A stretch of 36,653 nt of DNA from Lutibacter sp. (GTDB lineage: Bacteria; Bacteroidota; Bacteroidia; Flavobacteriales; Flavobacteriaceae): positions 1 to 36,653 of the forward strand of contig JAGPIQ010000009.1 of assembly GCA_018054895.1 (NCBI GenBank), written 5' to 3'. The notes below the pieces were generated by a model that searched no databases, was not told the origin of the DNA, and saw only the letters and a program-made list of their open reading frames with translations. This document shows positions 1 through 9,125 of the stretch, piece by piece. The translations under genes were made by a program, and so were the position numbers. Numbering within the stretch: the stretch's first letter is position 1; every line of letters starts with the position of its first letter.

Positions 1-1027
1 CTAACAAACCTAAATCCCTTAGCGGCTGCAAAGATACCACTCTTTATCTCTTCTAAACAAACTTTTTAAACACTTTTTTTAATTTATTTTTACTTAAACA
101 CTCAAACCTCTTATTTGTAATGGGTTACAGAGAGCATAAAAAACCAACTCTTCTAGTCAATTCTTCAAACACAATACAAGATTCCAATAAATCACTTACG
201 CTCCCTCTAAAACATCTTTCTTCTTGATGCTTCATTCTTTTAAATAAATTACAAAATAGCCCCTATTCTTCCATTCATATTAAACTCCTAGCTCTTTAAT
301 AACTGACAAAACATTATTTTAATTACCTAAAATACGTATAATCATTATATGGCTGTACTTAATAATAACTATCTTTTCTTTGAATTCTTCTTTATATCCA
401 TATTTATAGAACCAATATTGTAGATTTTATTTATCAGACTCTCATTACATGATTCAATCTTCTTTAAAAACTTCTTTTTCTAAAATGAAAACTTAATTAG
501 TATTCAACATATATATGTATAAGGTATAAATTAAACAACGAATTTGTTTATTGTGGAATGCGTAAATTCATTTAAGAACTATTAACTCTTCTAAAAATAC
601 ATTGTGAAAATGCCCACTATACTCTTTTATACTTATATTAATATCCGTTGAGCAATCAATCACCACTAAAAAAATGATTAATCCCTTTTTATTCTTTAAG
701 TTGATAGTAGCAATTATTACATCTTAAACATATTTTCGAATGGTAGAATTGTTTGATCTCATTTAAATAGAAACGAATTAAAAAAAATACTTCTTTATCA
801 ATAAAAAGTTTTACAGATACTAAATTAAACATATTACAATGCCCACCATTTATATCAACAAAAAAGTTCCTAAATAGTTAGTCCCTATTTAGCTATTTTT
901 AAATGAGTCCTATTTGTTTAAATGATAATTGCATAAAGTCCGAATACCCGGAATTAATTCATACTATTTCCTGTTAAACTTTATTATAGAATTCATTCAT
1001 AATAAAAATCCAATTTAACCCATAAAA
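1..1027. other. Gene-free AT-rich region, about 1 kb
   Basis: No open reading frame of useful length is present on either strand and no tRNA or rRNA fold was recognised. Base composition is strongly AT-rich with many stops in all frames. The only structured elements are a promoter-like pair at 29-61 pointing out of the left edge and the terminator at 1028-1048 at its right end. It may be a long upstream region of a strongly expressed operon lying left of the window, or decayed sequence; the sequence alone does not decide. Confidence 0.6.
29..61 (-). promoter_or_regulatory. Promoter firing leftwards out of the window
   Basis: On the minus strand, bases 36-29 read TATCTTTG, matching the Bacteroidota -7 consensus TAnnTTTG, and bases 61-58 read TTTG, matching the -33 element, with 21 bases between. 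The gene served lies beyond the left edge. The form (TATCTTTGC followed by a GC-rich short stretch) resembles leaders of stable-RNA operons in flavobacteria as I remember them; that last point is inference. Confidence 0.55.
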
Positions 1028-1048
1028 AAAGAGGCTTATCGCCTCTTT
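1028..1048 (-). terminator. Intrinsic terminator of the TonB-dependent receptor gene
   Basis: Perfect 8-bp stem (AAAGAGGC / GCCTCTTT) with a 5-base loop, three bases after the receptor stop codon. On the minus strand it continues into a run of seven U, as expected of a factor-independent terminator. Confidence 0.85.
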
Positions 1049-1051
1049 CAA

Positions 1052-2854
1052 TTAATACACTTTATAAGCTAACCCGAGCATCCAATTTCCTTTGGGCATT
1101 GGAACTAAACCAGCCTCTCTATAATTGGTATTGAAAATATTATTTGCGTTTAATGAAATTTCGAAATTTCTAATAGCAGTACTTATTTTGGCATCTACTA
1201 AATTATAACTTTCACCCTTTGTTCTTTCAACATATCTATAAGTAATACTTTGGCTAACGTACTTGGAAAACCTAGAATTAAAACTTGTAGCAAACTGATG
1301 CTTTAAACTATTTAATGAATAGCGAGTTAACAACCCATCGATATCTTTTATTTGATCTTCAATAAAATTATAGTTAACGGCAACATTTTGATTAAAACCA
1401 GAAAACTTAAATTGATAATCGAATGATGTTTCGAATCCCATTGTTGCAACTGCACTAAAATTTTGAGCTTTCCATTTCTCATTTTCACTATTTCTGGCCC
1501 AATCAATTAAATCACTTGAATTTCTATTGAATAAGGCTATTGTAAAATTCAAATTATCCCCCAAATATTTAATTCCTAATTCTTCAGAAATTGCTGATTC
1601 AGGTTGTAACTCCGAATTCCCTTCATTTCCTGGATCACTATAATATAAATCAGTATACGTTGGAACTCTATAAGTATATCCAATATTTCCATATACTTTT
1701 AAGTTTTCAGAAATATCATACCCTAAATCTAGTCCTGGTAAAAATTGGGTTTTAAAATCCGAAAACGAACTAATGGCTACACCAAATGTTACATCAAATT
1801 TTTCTAAATTATCAAACCTATGCTCTAAAAAGGAGTTAAACACCAATCGGTCTCTATCTCCTAAATTATTACTTACTAAAAATACTTTTGAAACATCAAC
1901 CCCAAAACCTGTTTTTCCTAAATTTGAAGTATATACCATATTGGTTTCAACACCTACTTTATTTGAAATATGTAAATTTCTGTAAAAAGATGGATCTGTT
2001 CGTTTTAATAAAAATAGATCTTGATTTCTCTTCCAAAAAACCCGTGGCTTAATTGTTAGATTAGAAACATTAAAAGATGTAGATAAAGCGACTAAACTAT
2101 TCTGAGTTTCCTCATATTCTTTAAAATTTGGATTTGAAGAGTAAAAATTTTCAGCTCCAAACTTTCGATCAATAAAGGATGTTACTAAATCATACTTATA
2201 AATTTGAGCTTTTACAAAAGCTGAATTATTCTCAAAATCGGAATTTACTCGATACCCATCTGATTTTTGATGTGAAATATGTGCCAAAACTGCAACATTA
2301 TCATTCAACTTTTCTTGAATACCTATGGAAGCTTTTTTGTTTTCATAAGAACCGTAACCTACTTTCAATTTTAACCCATCATTTTTTATTTTTTTGGTAA
2401 CAATATTAATTGCACCCGTAAATGCATTTTGACCGTAAACTCTCGCTGCAGGACCTTTTACAATTTCAATACTTTCAATATTATCTAAATCTACTATTGC
2501 ATTCATTGTATGATGGCCAGTTTGTGGATCATCCATTTTTACACCATCAATAAGTAACAATGTTTGTTCAAAATTTCCACCTCTAATAAATAAATCGGAT
2601 TGCATTCCTTCTACTCCACGTCTTCTAATATCAATCCCTGCTACAGTTTGTAACAAATCGGTTAAATTAGTTGCTGCTGCTTGCTGAATCATTTCATTAC
2701 TTATATATGAAATTGTTCTTGAATCTTCAGAGATTGATAATGAAATTCTGTTTCCAGTAAGGATAACTTCTTTTAATGTAATAGTATCTTTTTGAGCTTG
2801 CATTGAAATACATGTAAATAATAAAACGCAAACTATTTTAATTGAAATTTTCAT
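1052..2854 (-). CDS. TonB-dependent outer-membrane receptor (BtuB/Cir size class)
   Basis: 600-residue outer-membrane receptor that would import a scarce ligand using TonB energy. It has a signal peptide (MKISIKIVCVLLFTCISMQA), a TonB-box-like stretch (TITLKEVILTG), a plug domain with the motif LLLIDGVKMDDP and the typical EIVKGPAARVYGQNAFTGAI, then a 22-strand-type barrel ending in an aromatic-rich segment (GLAYKVY). It lacks the N-terminal carboxypeptidase-like domain of SusC proteins and has no SusD neighbour, so it is of the vitamin/siderophore/heme class rather than glycan uptake. The start at 2854 is chosen over an in-frame codon at 2878 because the -7 promoter element covers 2876-2883 and because the signal peptide begins there. 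It is divergent from a MocR-type regulator with shared operator-like repeats, which suggests that the regulator controls it. The ligand is unknown. Confidence 0.9.
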   Translation of the reverse strand: MKISIKIVCVLLFTCISMQAQKDTITLKEVILTGNRISLSISEDSRTISYISNEMIQQAAATNLTDLLQTVAGIDIRRRGVEGMQSDLFIRGGNFEQTLLLIDGVKMDDPQTGHHTMNAIVDLDNIESIEIVKGPAARVYGQNAFTGAINIVTKKIKNDGLKLKVGYGSYENKKASIGIQEKLNDNVAVLAHISHQKSDGYRVNSDFENNSAFVKAQIYKYDLVTSFIDRKFGAENFYSSNPNFKEYEETQNSLVALSTSFNVSNLTIKPRVFWKRNQDLFLLKRTDPSFYRNLHISNKVGVETNMVYTSNLGKTGFGVDVSKVFLVSNNLGDRDRLVFNSFLEHRFDNLEKFDVTFGVAISSFSDFKTQFLPGLDLGYDISENLKVYGNIGYTYRVPTYTDLYYSDPGNEGNSELQPESAISEELGIKYLGDNLNFTIALFNRNSSDLIDWARNSENEKWKAQNFSAVATMGFETSFDYQFKFSGFNQNVAVNYNFIEDQIKDIDGLLTRYSLNSLKHQFATSFNSRFSKYVSQSITYRYVERTKGESYNLVDAKISTAIRNFEISLNANNIFNTNYREAGLVPMPKGNWMLGLAYKVY

Positions 2855-2875
2855 AAATTTTGATTTTAAACGCCG

Positions 2876-2883
2876 CAAAAGTA
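2876..2883 (-). promoter_or_regulatory. -7 promoter element of the TonB-dependent receptor
   Basis: Minus strand reads TACTTTTG, a full match to TAnnTTTG, 22 bases upstream of the ATG at 2854. No clear -33 TTTG is seen. The region where it should lie is occupied by TAGTCC-type repeats, consistent with a promoter that depends on or is blocked by a regulator. Confidence 0.7.
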
Positions 2884-2891
2884 ATAACTTT

Positions 2892-2936
2892 CCGGACTAC
2901 TAACATAGTCCACCTTTAAAATGACAGATAGTCCGG
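2892..2936. promoter_or_regulatory. Operator-like TAGTCC half-sites between the receptor and the MocR gene
   Basis: Three copies of one half-site: CCGGACTA at 2892-2899 (inverted), ATAGTCC at 2905-2911 and ATAGTCCGG at 2928-2936 (direct). The two direct copies are 23 bases apart start to start, about two helical turns; the first and last are perfect 8-bp inverted complements. The last copy lies inside the first codons of the regulator gene. MocR/GabR proteins are known to bind direct repeats placed near promoters, so this is the natural binding site of the adjacent regulator. Binding is inference. Confidence 0.6.
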
Positions 2937-4420
2937 TCAATACACTTTTGGAACAACTTATTAATTTAGATACATCTAAATCGCAACCTCAATATTTACA
3001 AGCCTCAGAGCAAATTATAAATGGCATACAACGAAGCTATTTACCCAAAGGAACAATACTACCTGGAACACGGATGTTAAGTCAATTATTAAAAATTCAC
3101 AGAAATACTGCTGTAGCTATCTACGAAGAATTAGCTTCGCAAGGTTGGGTTGAAATAATACCAAATAAAGGAACATTTGTTTTAGACCCAAAGCAAAAAA
3201 CATCAAAAATAAAAGCAACTTCACAAAAAGTAAATGAAGCTTATACTTATGCCAAAACAACAGGATTTCCATTTCAAGACACCTTTCATTTAGCTTCAAC
3301 AATTCAATTTTCAAATGCGAAGTATTACATTAATGATGGTAAACCAGATTTACGCTTGCATCCTGTGCATCAATTCTCGAAATGGTACAGTGCTAGTATG
3401 AAGCGTAAAACGATTATAAATAAATGGAACAGATCCGTCGATTTTTCCAATTCATTATTTCAAACTCAATTATGTAACTATTTAAATGCGACTAGAGGAT
3501 TTCATATTAATTCGAAAAACTTAGTAAATACACGCAGTACAGAAATGAGTTTATACGTAGTATCTCAACTCTTATTAAAACAAAATGATATTGTTTTAGT
3601 TGGTTATTTAAGTAATTATGCATCTAATATGATTTTTCAACAAACAGGTGCAACTATAAAAACAATTCCAGTAGATATTAATGGTTTAGATATTGAATAT
3701 ATAAAAAAGCATTTTGTAAAACACAGTATTAGATGTGTATATATTTGTGCCCACAGAGATTATCCAACAGTAGTTACATTAAGTGCCGAACGCCGCTTAG
3801 AACTATTACAACTTGCTAAAGAATACGGATTTGCTATTATTGAAGATGATTATGATTATGATTTTCAGTATGAAGGTTCAGCAATGTTACCTATGGCAAG
3901 TTCAGATGCAAATGGTTTGGTTATTTATTTAGGAAAACTAGGACAATCCTTATTTCCAAGTTTTCAAACAGGATTTGTGATAGCACCAGAAAATCTGATC
4001 TCGGAAGCTAAGAATTATCTAGAGTTACTAGACAAACAAGGTGATTTAATACAAGAACAAATGCTGCTGGAATTAATTAATGAAGGTGAAATTTACCGAC
4101 TTACAAAAAAAAATATTGTTACCTATAAGAAAAGGCGTGATATTTTGTGTGCTTTTTTAACTAACTATTTTTCAGGTATTGCACAATGGAAGATTCCTTC
4201 AGGTGGATTAGCCATTTGGTTAGAATTTCAGCCGAAAATATCATTACTTGAACTAGCGAAAGAAGCCGAAAAAAACGATTTACTCTTACCAAAAACTATT
4301 CTTTATCAGAATAAAAATACGTGTGCTATTCGATTTGGCTTTGGTCATTTAGATGAACAAGAAATAGAGCTTGTTATTAAAAAACTAAAAAAGGCGTATA
4401 ATACTGTAACTCTAAAATAA
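2921..4420 (+). CDS. MocR/GabR-type regulator (winged helix plus aminotransferase-like domain) lacking the PLP lysine
   Basis: 499 residues. The N-terminal GntR winged helix spans roughly residues 15-85 (LPGTRMLSQLLKIHRNTAVAIYEEL is its helix-turn-helix region) and is followed by a fold-type I aminotransferase domain from about residue 130 to the end. MocR proteins sense vitamin B6 vitamers or amino compounds through PLP bound as a Schiff base. Here the pocket is partly kept: IEDDYDYDF gives Asp309 and Tyr311, and Arg471 lies in IRFGFG. The usual YxGTFSKxLxPxLR motif, however, reads YLGKLGQSLFPSFQ, so the Schiff-base Lys is Gln342 and the phosphate-binding Arg is Gln349. Lys339 lies three residues earlier. 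It is divergent from a TonB-dependent receptor and shares repeats with it, and is therefore probably its regulator. It could be an aminotransferase only by homology; catalysis is unlikely. Confidence 0.88.
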   Translation: MTDSPVNTLLEQLINLDTSKSQPQYLQASEQIINGIQRSYLPKGTILPGTRMLSQLLKIHRNTAVAIYEELASQGWVEIIPNKGTFVLDPKQKTSKIKATSQKVNEAYTYAKTTGFPFQDTFHLASTIQFSNAKYYINDGKPDLRLHPVHQFSKWYSASMKRKTIINKWNRSVDFSNSLFQTQLCNYLNATRGFHINSKNLVNTRSTEMSLYVVSQLLLKQNDIVLVGYLSNYASNMIFQQTGATIKTIPVDINGLDIEYIKKHFVKHSIRCVYICAHRDYPTVVTLSAERRLELLQLAKEYGFAIIEDDYDYDFQYEGSAMLPMASSDANGLVIYLGKLGQSLFPSFQTGFVIAPENLISEAKNYLELLDKQGDLIQEQMLLELINEGEIYRLTKKNIVTYKKRRDILCAFLTNYFSGIAQWKIPSGGLAIWLEFQPKISLLELAKEAEKNDLLLPKTILYQNKNTCAIRFGFGHLDEQEIELVIKKLKKAYNTVTLK

Positions 4421-4449
4421 AAAATCCCGAACATTTTGTTCGGGATTTT
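4421..4449. terminator. Bidirectional intrinsic terminator between the MocR gene and the rpoC-DUF3467 unit
   Basis: Perfect 13-bp stem (AAAATCCCGAACA / TGTTCGGGATTTT) with a TTT loop, directly after the regulator stop codon and eight bases after the DUF3467 stop codon on the other strand. The A/T ends of the stem provide U tracts in both directions, so it can end both convergent transcripts. Confidence 0.9.
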
Positions 4450-4456
4450 CAAATTT

Positions 4457-4771
4457 TTATGCTTCTCCTGTTGGTCCAAAACTCATGGGAAACGGTGTTT
4501 GTTCATAATCCTTTATTTCACCGTGACTTTGTTCAAACCTTGCAACATTATCCGCTAAAGCTTTCGCTAAGCGTTTCGCATGTTGTGGTGTTAAAATTAT
4601 TCGTGACTTCACCTTTGCTTTTGGTTGACCAGGCATTACACTAATAAAATCAACTATAAATTCTGATACTGAATGATTTATTACAGCTAAATTGGAATAG
4701 GTTCCTTCAGCAGTTTTTTCATCCAACTCAATATTTATTTGTCCATCATCTTTAGATTTTTGATTACTCAT
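4457..4771 (-). CDS. DUF3467 family protein
   Basis: Small cytoplasmic protein of 104 residues (start MSNQKSKDDGQ). The conserved segment covers FIVDFISVMPGQPKAKVKSR followed by IILTPQHAKRLAKALADNV, typical of DUF3467, a family of unknown function. It starts four bases after the rpoC stop codon, so it is the last gene of the RNA-polymerase operon. The start at 4771 is preferred over an earlier in-frame ATG (4831) that would lie inside rpoC. Co-transcription with rpoC hints at a role tied to transcription or protein quality, but no function is established. Confidence 0.85.
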   Translation of the reverse strand: MSNQKSKDDGQINIELDEKTAEGTYSNLAVINHSVSEFIVDFISVMPGQPKAKVKSRIILTPQHAKRLAKALADNVARFEQSHGEIKDYEQTPFPMSFGPTGEA

Positions 4772-4775
4772 AAAA

Positions 4776-7700
4776 TTACATTTTTGAGTCCATTTCCTCT
4801 TGTGATCCAACAATAATATTATCATATGCACGCATACCAGTACCAGCCGGAATTCGTTTACCTACAATAACATTTTCTTTTAATCCTTCTAACTCATCTA
4901 CCTTTCCACTCACAGCTGCTTCATTCAACACTTTCGTAGTTTCTTGGAACGATGCTGCAGAAATAAATGATTTTGTTTGTAAAGATGCTCTTGTAATACC
5001 TTGTAAAATTTGAGTAGCAGTAGCTGGTTGTGCATCTCTTGCAACAACTAACTCTCTATCTTCTCTTCTTAATACAGAATTTTCATCTCTTAATTGACGA
5101 GGCGATACAATTTGTCCTTCTTTTAACACTTTAGAATCTCCAGAAATTTCAACAACTTTCATTCCGTATATTTCATCATTTTCTTCAATAAAGTCATTTT
5201 TATGAACCAATTGATTTTCCAAGAATAATGTATCTCCTGAATCAATAATTCTAACTTTACGCATCATTTGACGAACAACAACTTCGAAATGTTTATCATT
5301 AATTTTCACCCCTTGTAAGCGGTAAACCTCTTGAATTTCATTTACTAAGTATTCTTGAACTTTTCCTGGCCCTTCAATATTTAAAATATCATCAGGCGTA
5401 ACTGCTCCTTCTGATAATGGCATACCAGCTTTAATAAAGTCATTCTCTTGAACTAAAATTTGGTTCGATAATTTAATTAAATACCTTTTTACTTCACCTA
5501 ATTTCGATTCTACTACAATTTCTCTATTTCCTCTTTTAATTTTTCCGAATGAAATAACACCATCAATTTCAGAAACTACTGCTGGATTAGAAGGATTACG
5601 TGCTTCAAATAATTCAGTTACACGTGGTAAACCTCCTGTAATATCCCCAGATCTTCCTGATTTACGAGGTATTTTTACAATAATTTTCCCTGCTTGTACT
5701 TTCTCACCATCTTCAACAATTAAGTGTGCGCCTACAGGTAAATTGTATGATCTAATAACTTCATCATTTTTATCTTTCAATAATAATGTTGGAATTGATT
5801 TTTTGTTTTTAGATTCAATAATAACTTTTTCTTGGAAACCAGTTTGTTCATCTATTTCAACTAAATAGTTAACACCTCTTTCGATGCTTTCAAATTCGAT
5901 TTTTCCACCAAATTCAGAAATAATAACACCGTTAAATGGATCCCATTTACAAACTACATCTCCTCTTTTAATTTTATCACCATCTCCAACAAAAATTGTA
6001 GAACCATAAGGAACGTTATTCGTACTTAAAGTTAATCCTGTTTTATCATCAATAACTTTTACTTCTGTAGTTCTTGAAATAACGATATTAATATCCTTTC
6101 CTTCGTTATCCTTTCCTACAACCGTTTTTAAATCATCAATACTTACAGTACCATTAAATTTAGAATTCATATTATTCTCTTCAGAAATGTTACCAGCTAC
6201 CCCTCCAACGTGGAACGTTCTTAATGTTAACTGTGTACCAGGTTCACCAATTGATTGTGCTGCCACAACTCCAACTGCTTCTCCTATCTGAACCATTTTT
6301 CTAGTTGATAAGCTTTGTCCATAACATTTTGAACAAATACCTTTTTTAGATTCACAAGTTAATGCAGACCTAACTTCAACACTATCAACCGCAGATGCCT
6401 CTATTAACTTTGCAATCGCTCCTGAAATTTCTTGACCACCTTTAACTAAAAGTTGTTCAGTAATTGGGTCTACTACATCATGTAAGGATACACGACCTTC
6501 AATTCTTTCGCGTAATGATTCAACAATTTCATCATTCTTTTTAAGAGCTTCTACAGTCAATCCTCTTAGTGTACCACAATCAAACTCGTTGATAATAACA
6601 TCTTGAGAAACATCTACCAAACGACGTGTTAAGTAACCTGCATCGGCAGTTTTTAACGCCGTATCCGCAAGACCTTTACGAGCACCGTGCGTAGAAATAA
6701 AGTATTCTAAAATTGATAACCCTTCCTTAAAGTTAGATAAAATTGGGTTTTCAATAATTTCACCACCACCTGCAGTAGATTTTTTAGGTTTCGCCATTAA
6801 TCCACGCATACCTGTTAACTGACGAATTTGTTCTTTAGAACCCCTTGCACCAGAATCAAGCATCATAAATACTGAGTTGAATCCTTGTTGATCTTCACGT
6901 AAACGTTTCATTGAAAGTTCAGTCAAACGGTTGTTTGTAGAACCCCAAATATCAATTACCTGATTGTAACGCTCTTTATTTGTAAGCATCCCCATATTAT
7001 AGTTTACCATAATATTTTCAACTTGAGCATTTGCTTCAGCAATCATTGCATGTTTTTCAGGTGGAATAATAATATCCCCTAAACTGAATGAAAGACCACC
7101 TTGGAATGCAAATCTGTATCCCATATCTTTCATATCATCCAAGAATTTTCCTGTAGTTGGAACATCAGTAACTTCTAATATGTTACCAATAATATCTCTT
7201 AATGATTTTTTATTCAATACCTCATTTACATAACCAGCTGCTTCAGGTACAACTTCATTAAATAATACTCTACCTACAGTAGTTTCAATAATTTGATTCA
7301 CTAAAACTCCTTCTTTATTAAAGTCTTTTGTTCTAACTTTAATAACAGCATTCAAATTAACCGCTTTTTCATTAAAAGCAATCGTTACTTCTTCTGGGGA
7401 ATAGAATGTCAATCCTTCACCTTTAACAGGTACTTCAGGAGTTGATCTTCTTTCTTTGGTCATATAATATAAACCAAGTACCATATCCTGAGATGGAACC
7501 GTAATAGGTGCTCCATTTGCAGGGTTTAAAATATTGTGTGACGCTAACATTAATAACTGACACTCTAAAATAGCCTCAGGTCCTAATGGTAAATGCACTG
7601 CCATCTGGTCACCATCAAAATCCGCGTTGAATGCAGTACATACTAACGGGTGTAATTGAATTGCCTTTCCTTCAATTAATTTTGGTTGAAAAGCTTGGAT

Positions 7701-9050
7701 ACCTAAACGGTGTAATGTAGGAGCACGGTTCAGTAATACAGGATGTCCTTTTAAAACATTTTCTAAAATATCCCAAACTACTGGCTCTCTTTTATCTATA
7801 ATTTTCTTTGCAGATTTTACAGTTTTTACAATTCCTCTTTCAATTAATTTTCTAATTACAAAAGGTTTGTATAATTCTGCTGCCATATCTTTTGGCAATC
7901 CACATTCGTATAATTTTAATTCTGGTCCAACAACAATAACCGAACGCGCTGAATAATCCACACGTTTACCAAGTAAATTTTGACGGAAACGTCCTTGCTT
8001 ACCTTTTAACGAATCGGATAACGATTTTAATGGTCTGTTAGATTCTGTTTTTACTGCTGAAGATTTACGTGTGTTATCAAATAATGAATCTACAGATTCT
8101 TGTAACATACGTTTTTCATTACGTAAAATAACTTCTGGAGCTTTTATTTCAACCAATCTTTTTAAACGATTGTTTCTAATAATTACTCTACGGTATAAAT
8201 CATTTAAATCTGAAGTTGCAAAACGACCACCATCTAAAGGAACTAATGGACGTAATTCTGGTGGAGTCACTGGAATTACTTTCATAATCATCCATTCTGG
8301 ACGATTTTCTCTATTTTTAGCAGCATCTCTAAACGCTTCAACAACATTTAAACGTTTTAACGCTTCTGTTTTACGTTGTTTTGATGTTTCCGTATTTGCT
8401 TTATGACGTAATTCATATGATAAATCATCTAAATTAATACGATTAAATAAATCAATTAAACAAGCAGCACCCATTTTAGCTATAAACTTATCTGGGTCAT
8501 TATCGTCTAAATATTGATTTTCAACAGGAAAACTGTCAAGAATATCTAAATATTCTTCTTCCGTTAAGAAATCCATTTTTTGTAATGGGTCTCCTGCTGC
8601 ATTTTTTGCGCCTGCTGGCTGAATTACTACATATCTTTCGTAGTAAATAATCATATCTAATTTTTTTGAAGGCAACCCTAAAAGGTACCCCATTTTATTA
8701 GGTAATGATTTAAAATACCAAATATGAGCAACTGGAACTACTAAATTAATATGTCCTACTCTGTCTCTACGAACTTTTTTCTCTGTAACTTCTACACCAC
8801 AACGGTCACAAACAATTCCTTTATAACGGATTCTTTTGTATTTACCACAAGCACATTCGTAATCTTTTATAGGTCCAAATATACGCTCACAAAACAATCC
8901 ATCTCTTTCAGGTTTGTGAGTACGGTAATTTATTGTTTCTGGTTTTAAAACTTCCCCTTTAGACATCTCAAGAATTACTTCAGGAGAGGCTAAACCAATG
9001 GAAATTTTATTAAATTTTTTTACAGTGTATTTATCGCTTTTAATTGCCAT
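4776..9050 (-). CDS. rpoC: DNA-directed RNA polymerase subunit beta-prime
   Basis: 1424 residues, full length for the Bacteroidota form. It carries the N-terminal zinc ribbon ([20 protein letters not shown]), the catalytic Mg-binding NADFDGDQM, the bridge-helix/trigger-loop region around [17 protein letters not shown], and the second zinc site ([13 protein letters not shown]). With RpoB it forms the active centre of the core enzyme. It lies 75 bases after rpoB and shares its transcript; a strong hairpin lies between them. It is followed after four bases by DUF3467. Confidence 0.98.
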   Translation of the reverse strand: MAIKSDKYTVKKFNKISIGLASPEVILEMSKGEVLKPETINYRTHKPERDGLFCERIFGPIKDYECACGKYKRIRYKGIVCDRCGVEVTEKKVRRDRVGHINLVVPVAHIWYFKSLPNKMGYLLGLPSKKLDMIIYYERYVVIQPAGAKNAAGDPLQKMDFLTEEEYLDILDSFPVENQYLDDNDPDKFIAKMGAACLIDLFNRINLDDLSYELRHKANTETSKQRKTEALKRLNVVEAFRDAAKNRENRPEWMIMKVIPVTPPELRPLVPLDGGRFATSDLNDLYRRVIIRNNRLKRLVEIKAPEVILRNEKRMLQESVDSLFDNTRKSSAVKTESNRPLKSLSDSLKGKQGRFRQNLLGKRVDYSARSVIVVGPELKLYECGLPKDMAAELYKPFVIRKLIERGIVKTVKSAKKIIDKREPVVWDILENVLKGHPVLLNRAPTLHRLGIQAFQPKLIEGKAIQLHPLVCTAFNADFDGDQMAVHLPLGPEAILECQLLMLASHNILNPANGAPITVPSQDMVLGLYYMTKERRSTPEVPVKGEGLTFYSPEEVTIAFNEKAVNLNAVIKVRTKDFNKEGVLVNQIIETTVGRVLFNEVVPEAAGYVNEVLNKKSLRDIIGNILEVTDVPTTGKFLDDMKDMGYRFAFQGGLSFSLGDIIIPPEKHAMIAEANAQVENIMVNYNMGMLTNKERYNQVIDIWGSTNNRLTELSMKRLREDQQGFNSVFMMLDSGARGSKEQIRQLTGMRGLMAKPKKSTAGGGEIIENPILSNFKEGLSILEYFISTHGARKGLADTALKTADAGYLTRRLVDVSQDVIINEFDCGTLRGLTVEALKKNDEIVESLRERIEGRVSLHDVVDPITEQLLVKGGQEISGAIAKLIEASAVDSVEVRSALTCESKKGICSKCYGQSLSTRKMVQIGEAVGVVAAQSIGEPGTQLTLRTFHVGGVAGNISEENNMNSKFNGTVSIDDLKTVVGKDNEGKDINIVISRTTEVKVIDDKTGLTLSTNNVPYGSTIFVGDGDKIKRGDVVCKWDPFNGVIISEFGGKIEFESIERGVNYLVEIDEQTGFQEKVIIESKNKKSIPTLLLKDKNDEVIRSYNLPVGAHLIVEDGEKVQAGKIIVKIPRKSGRSGDITGGLPRVTELFEARNPSNPAVVSEIDGVISFGKIKRGNREIVVESKLGEVKRYLIKLSNQILVQENDFIKAGMPLSEGAVTPDDILNIEGPGKVQEYLVNEIQEVYRLQGVKINDKHFEVVVRQMMRKVRIIDSGDTLFLENQLVHKNDFIEENDEIYGMKVVEISGDSKVLKEGQIVSPRQLRDENSVLRREDRELVVARDAQPATATQILQGITRASLQTKSFISAASFQETTKVLNEAAVSGKVDELEGLKENVIVGKRIPAGTGMRAYDNIIVGSQEEMDSKM

Positions 9051-9088
9051 AATAATGATGGATAATTTAAAAATGTAAAAATATATAA

Positions 9089-9115
9089 GTAGTTAGGAGC
9101 AAAACTCCTAACTAC
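9089..9115 (-). promoter_or_regulatory. Hairpin between rpoB and rpoC
   Basis: Perfect 11-bp stem (GTAGTTAGGAG / CTCCTAACTAC) with a 5-base loop in the 75-base rpoB-rpoC gap. It begins ten bases after the rpoB stop codon and is followed on the minus strand by an AU-rich stretch rather than a clean U run. It may be an RNase processing site, an mRNA stabiliser or a partial attenuator; the function is inferred only from position. Confidence 0.55.
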
Positions 9116-9125
9116 CATTTTGTTA

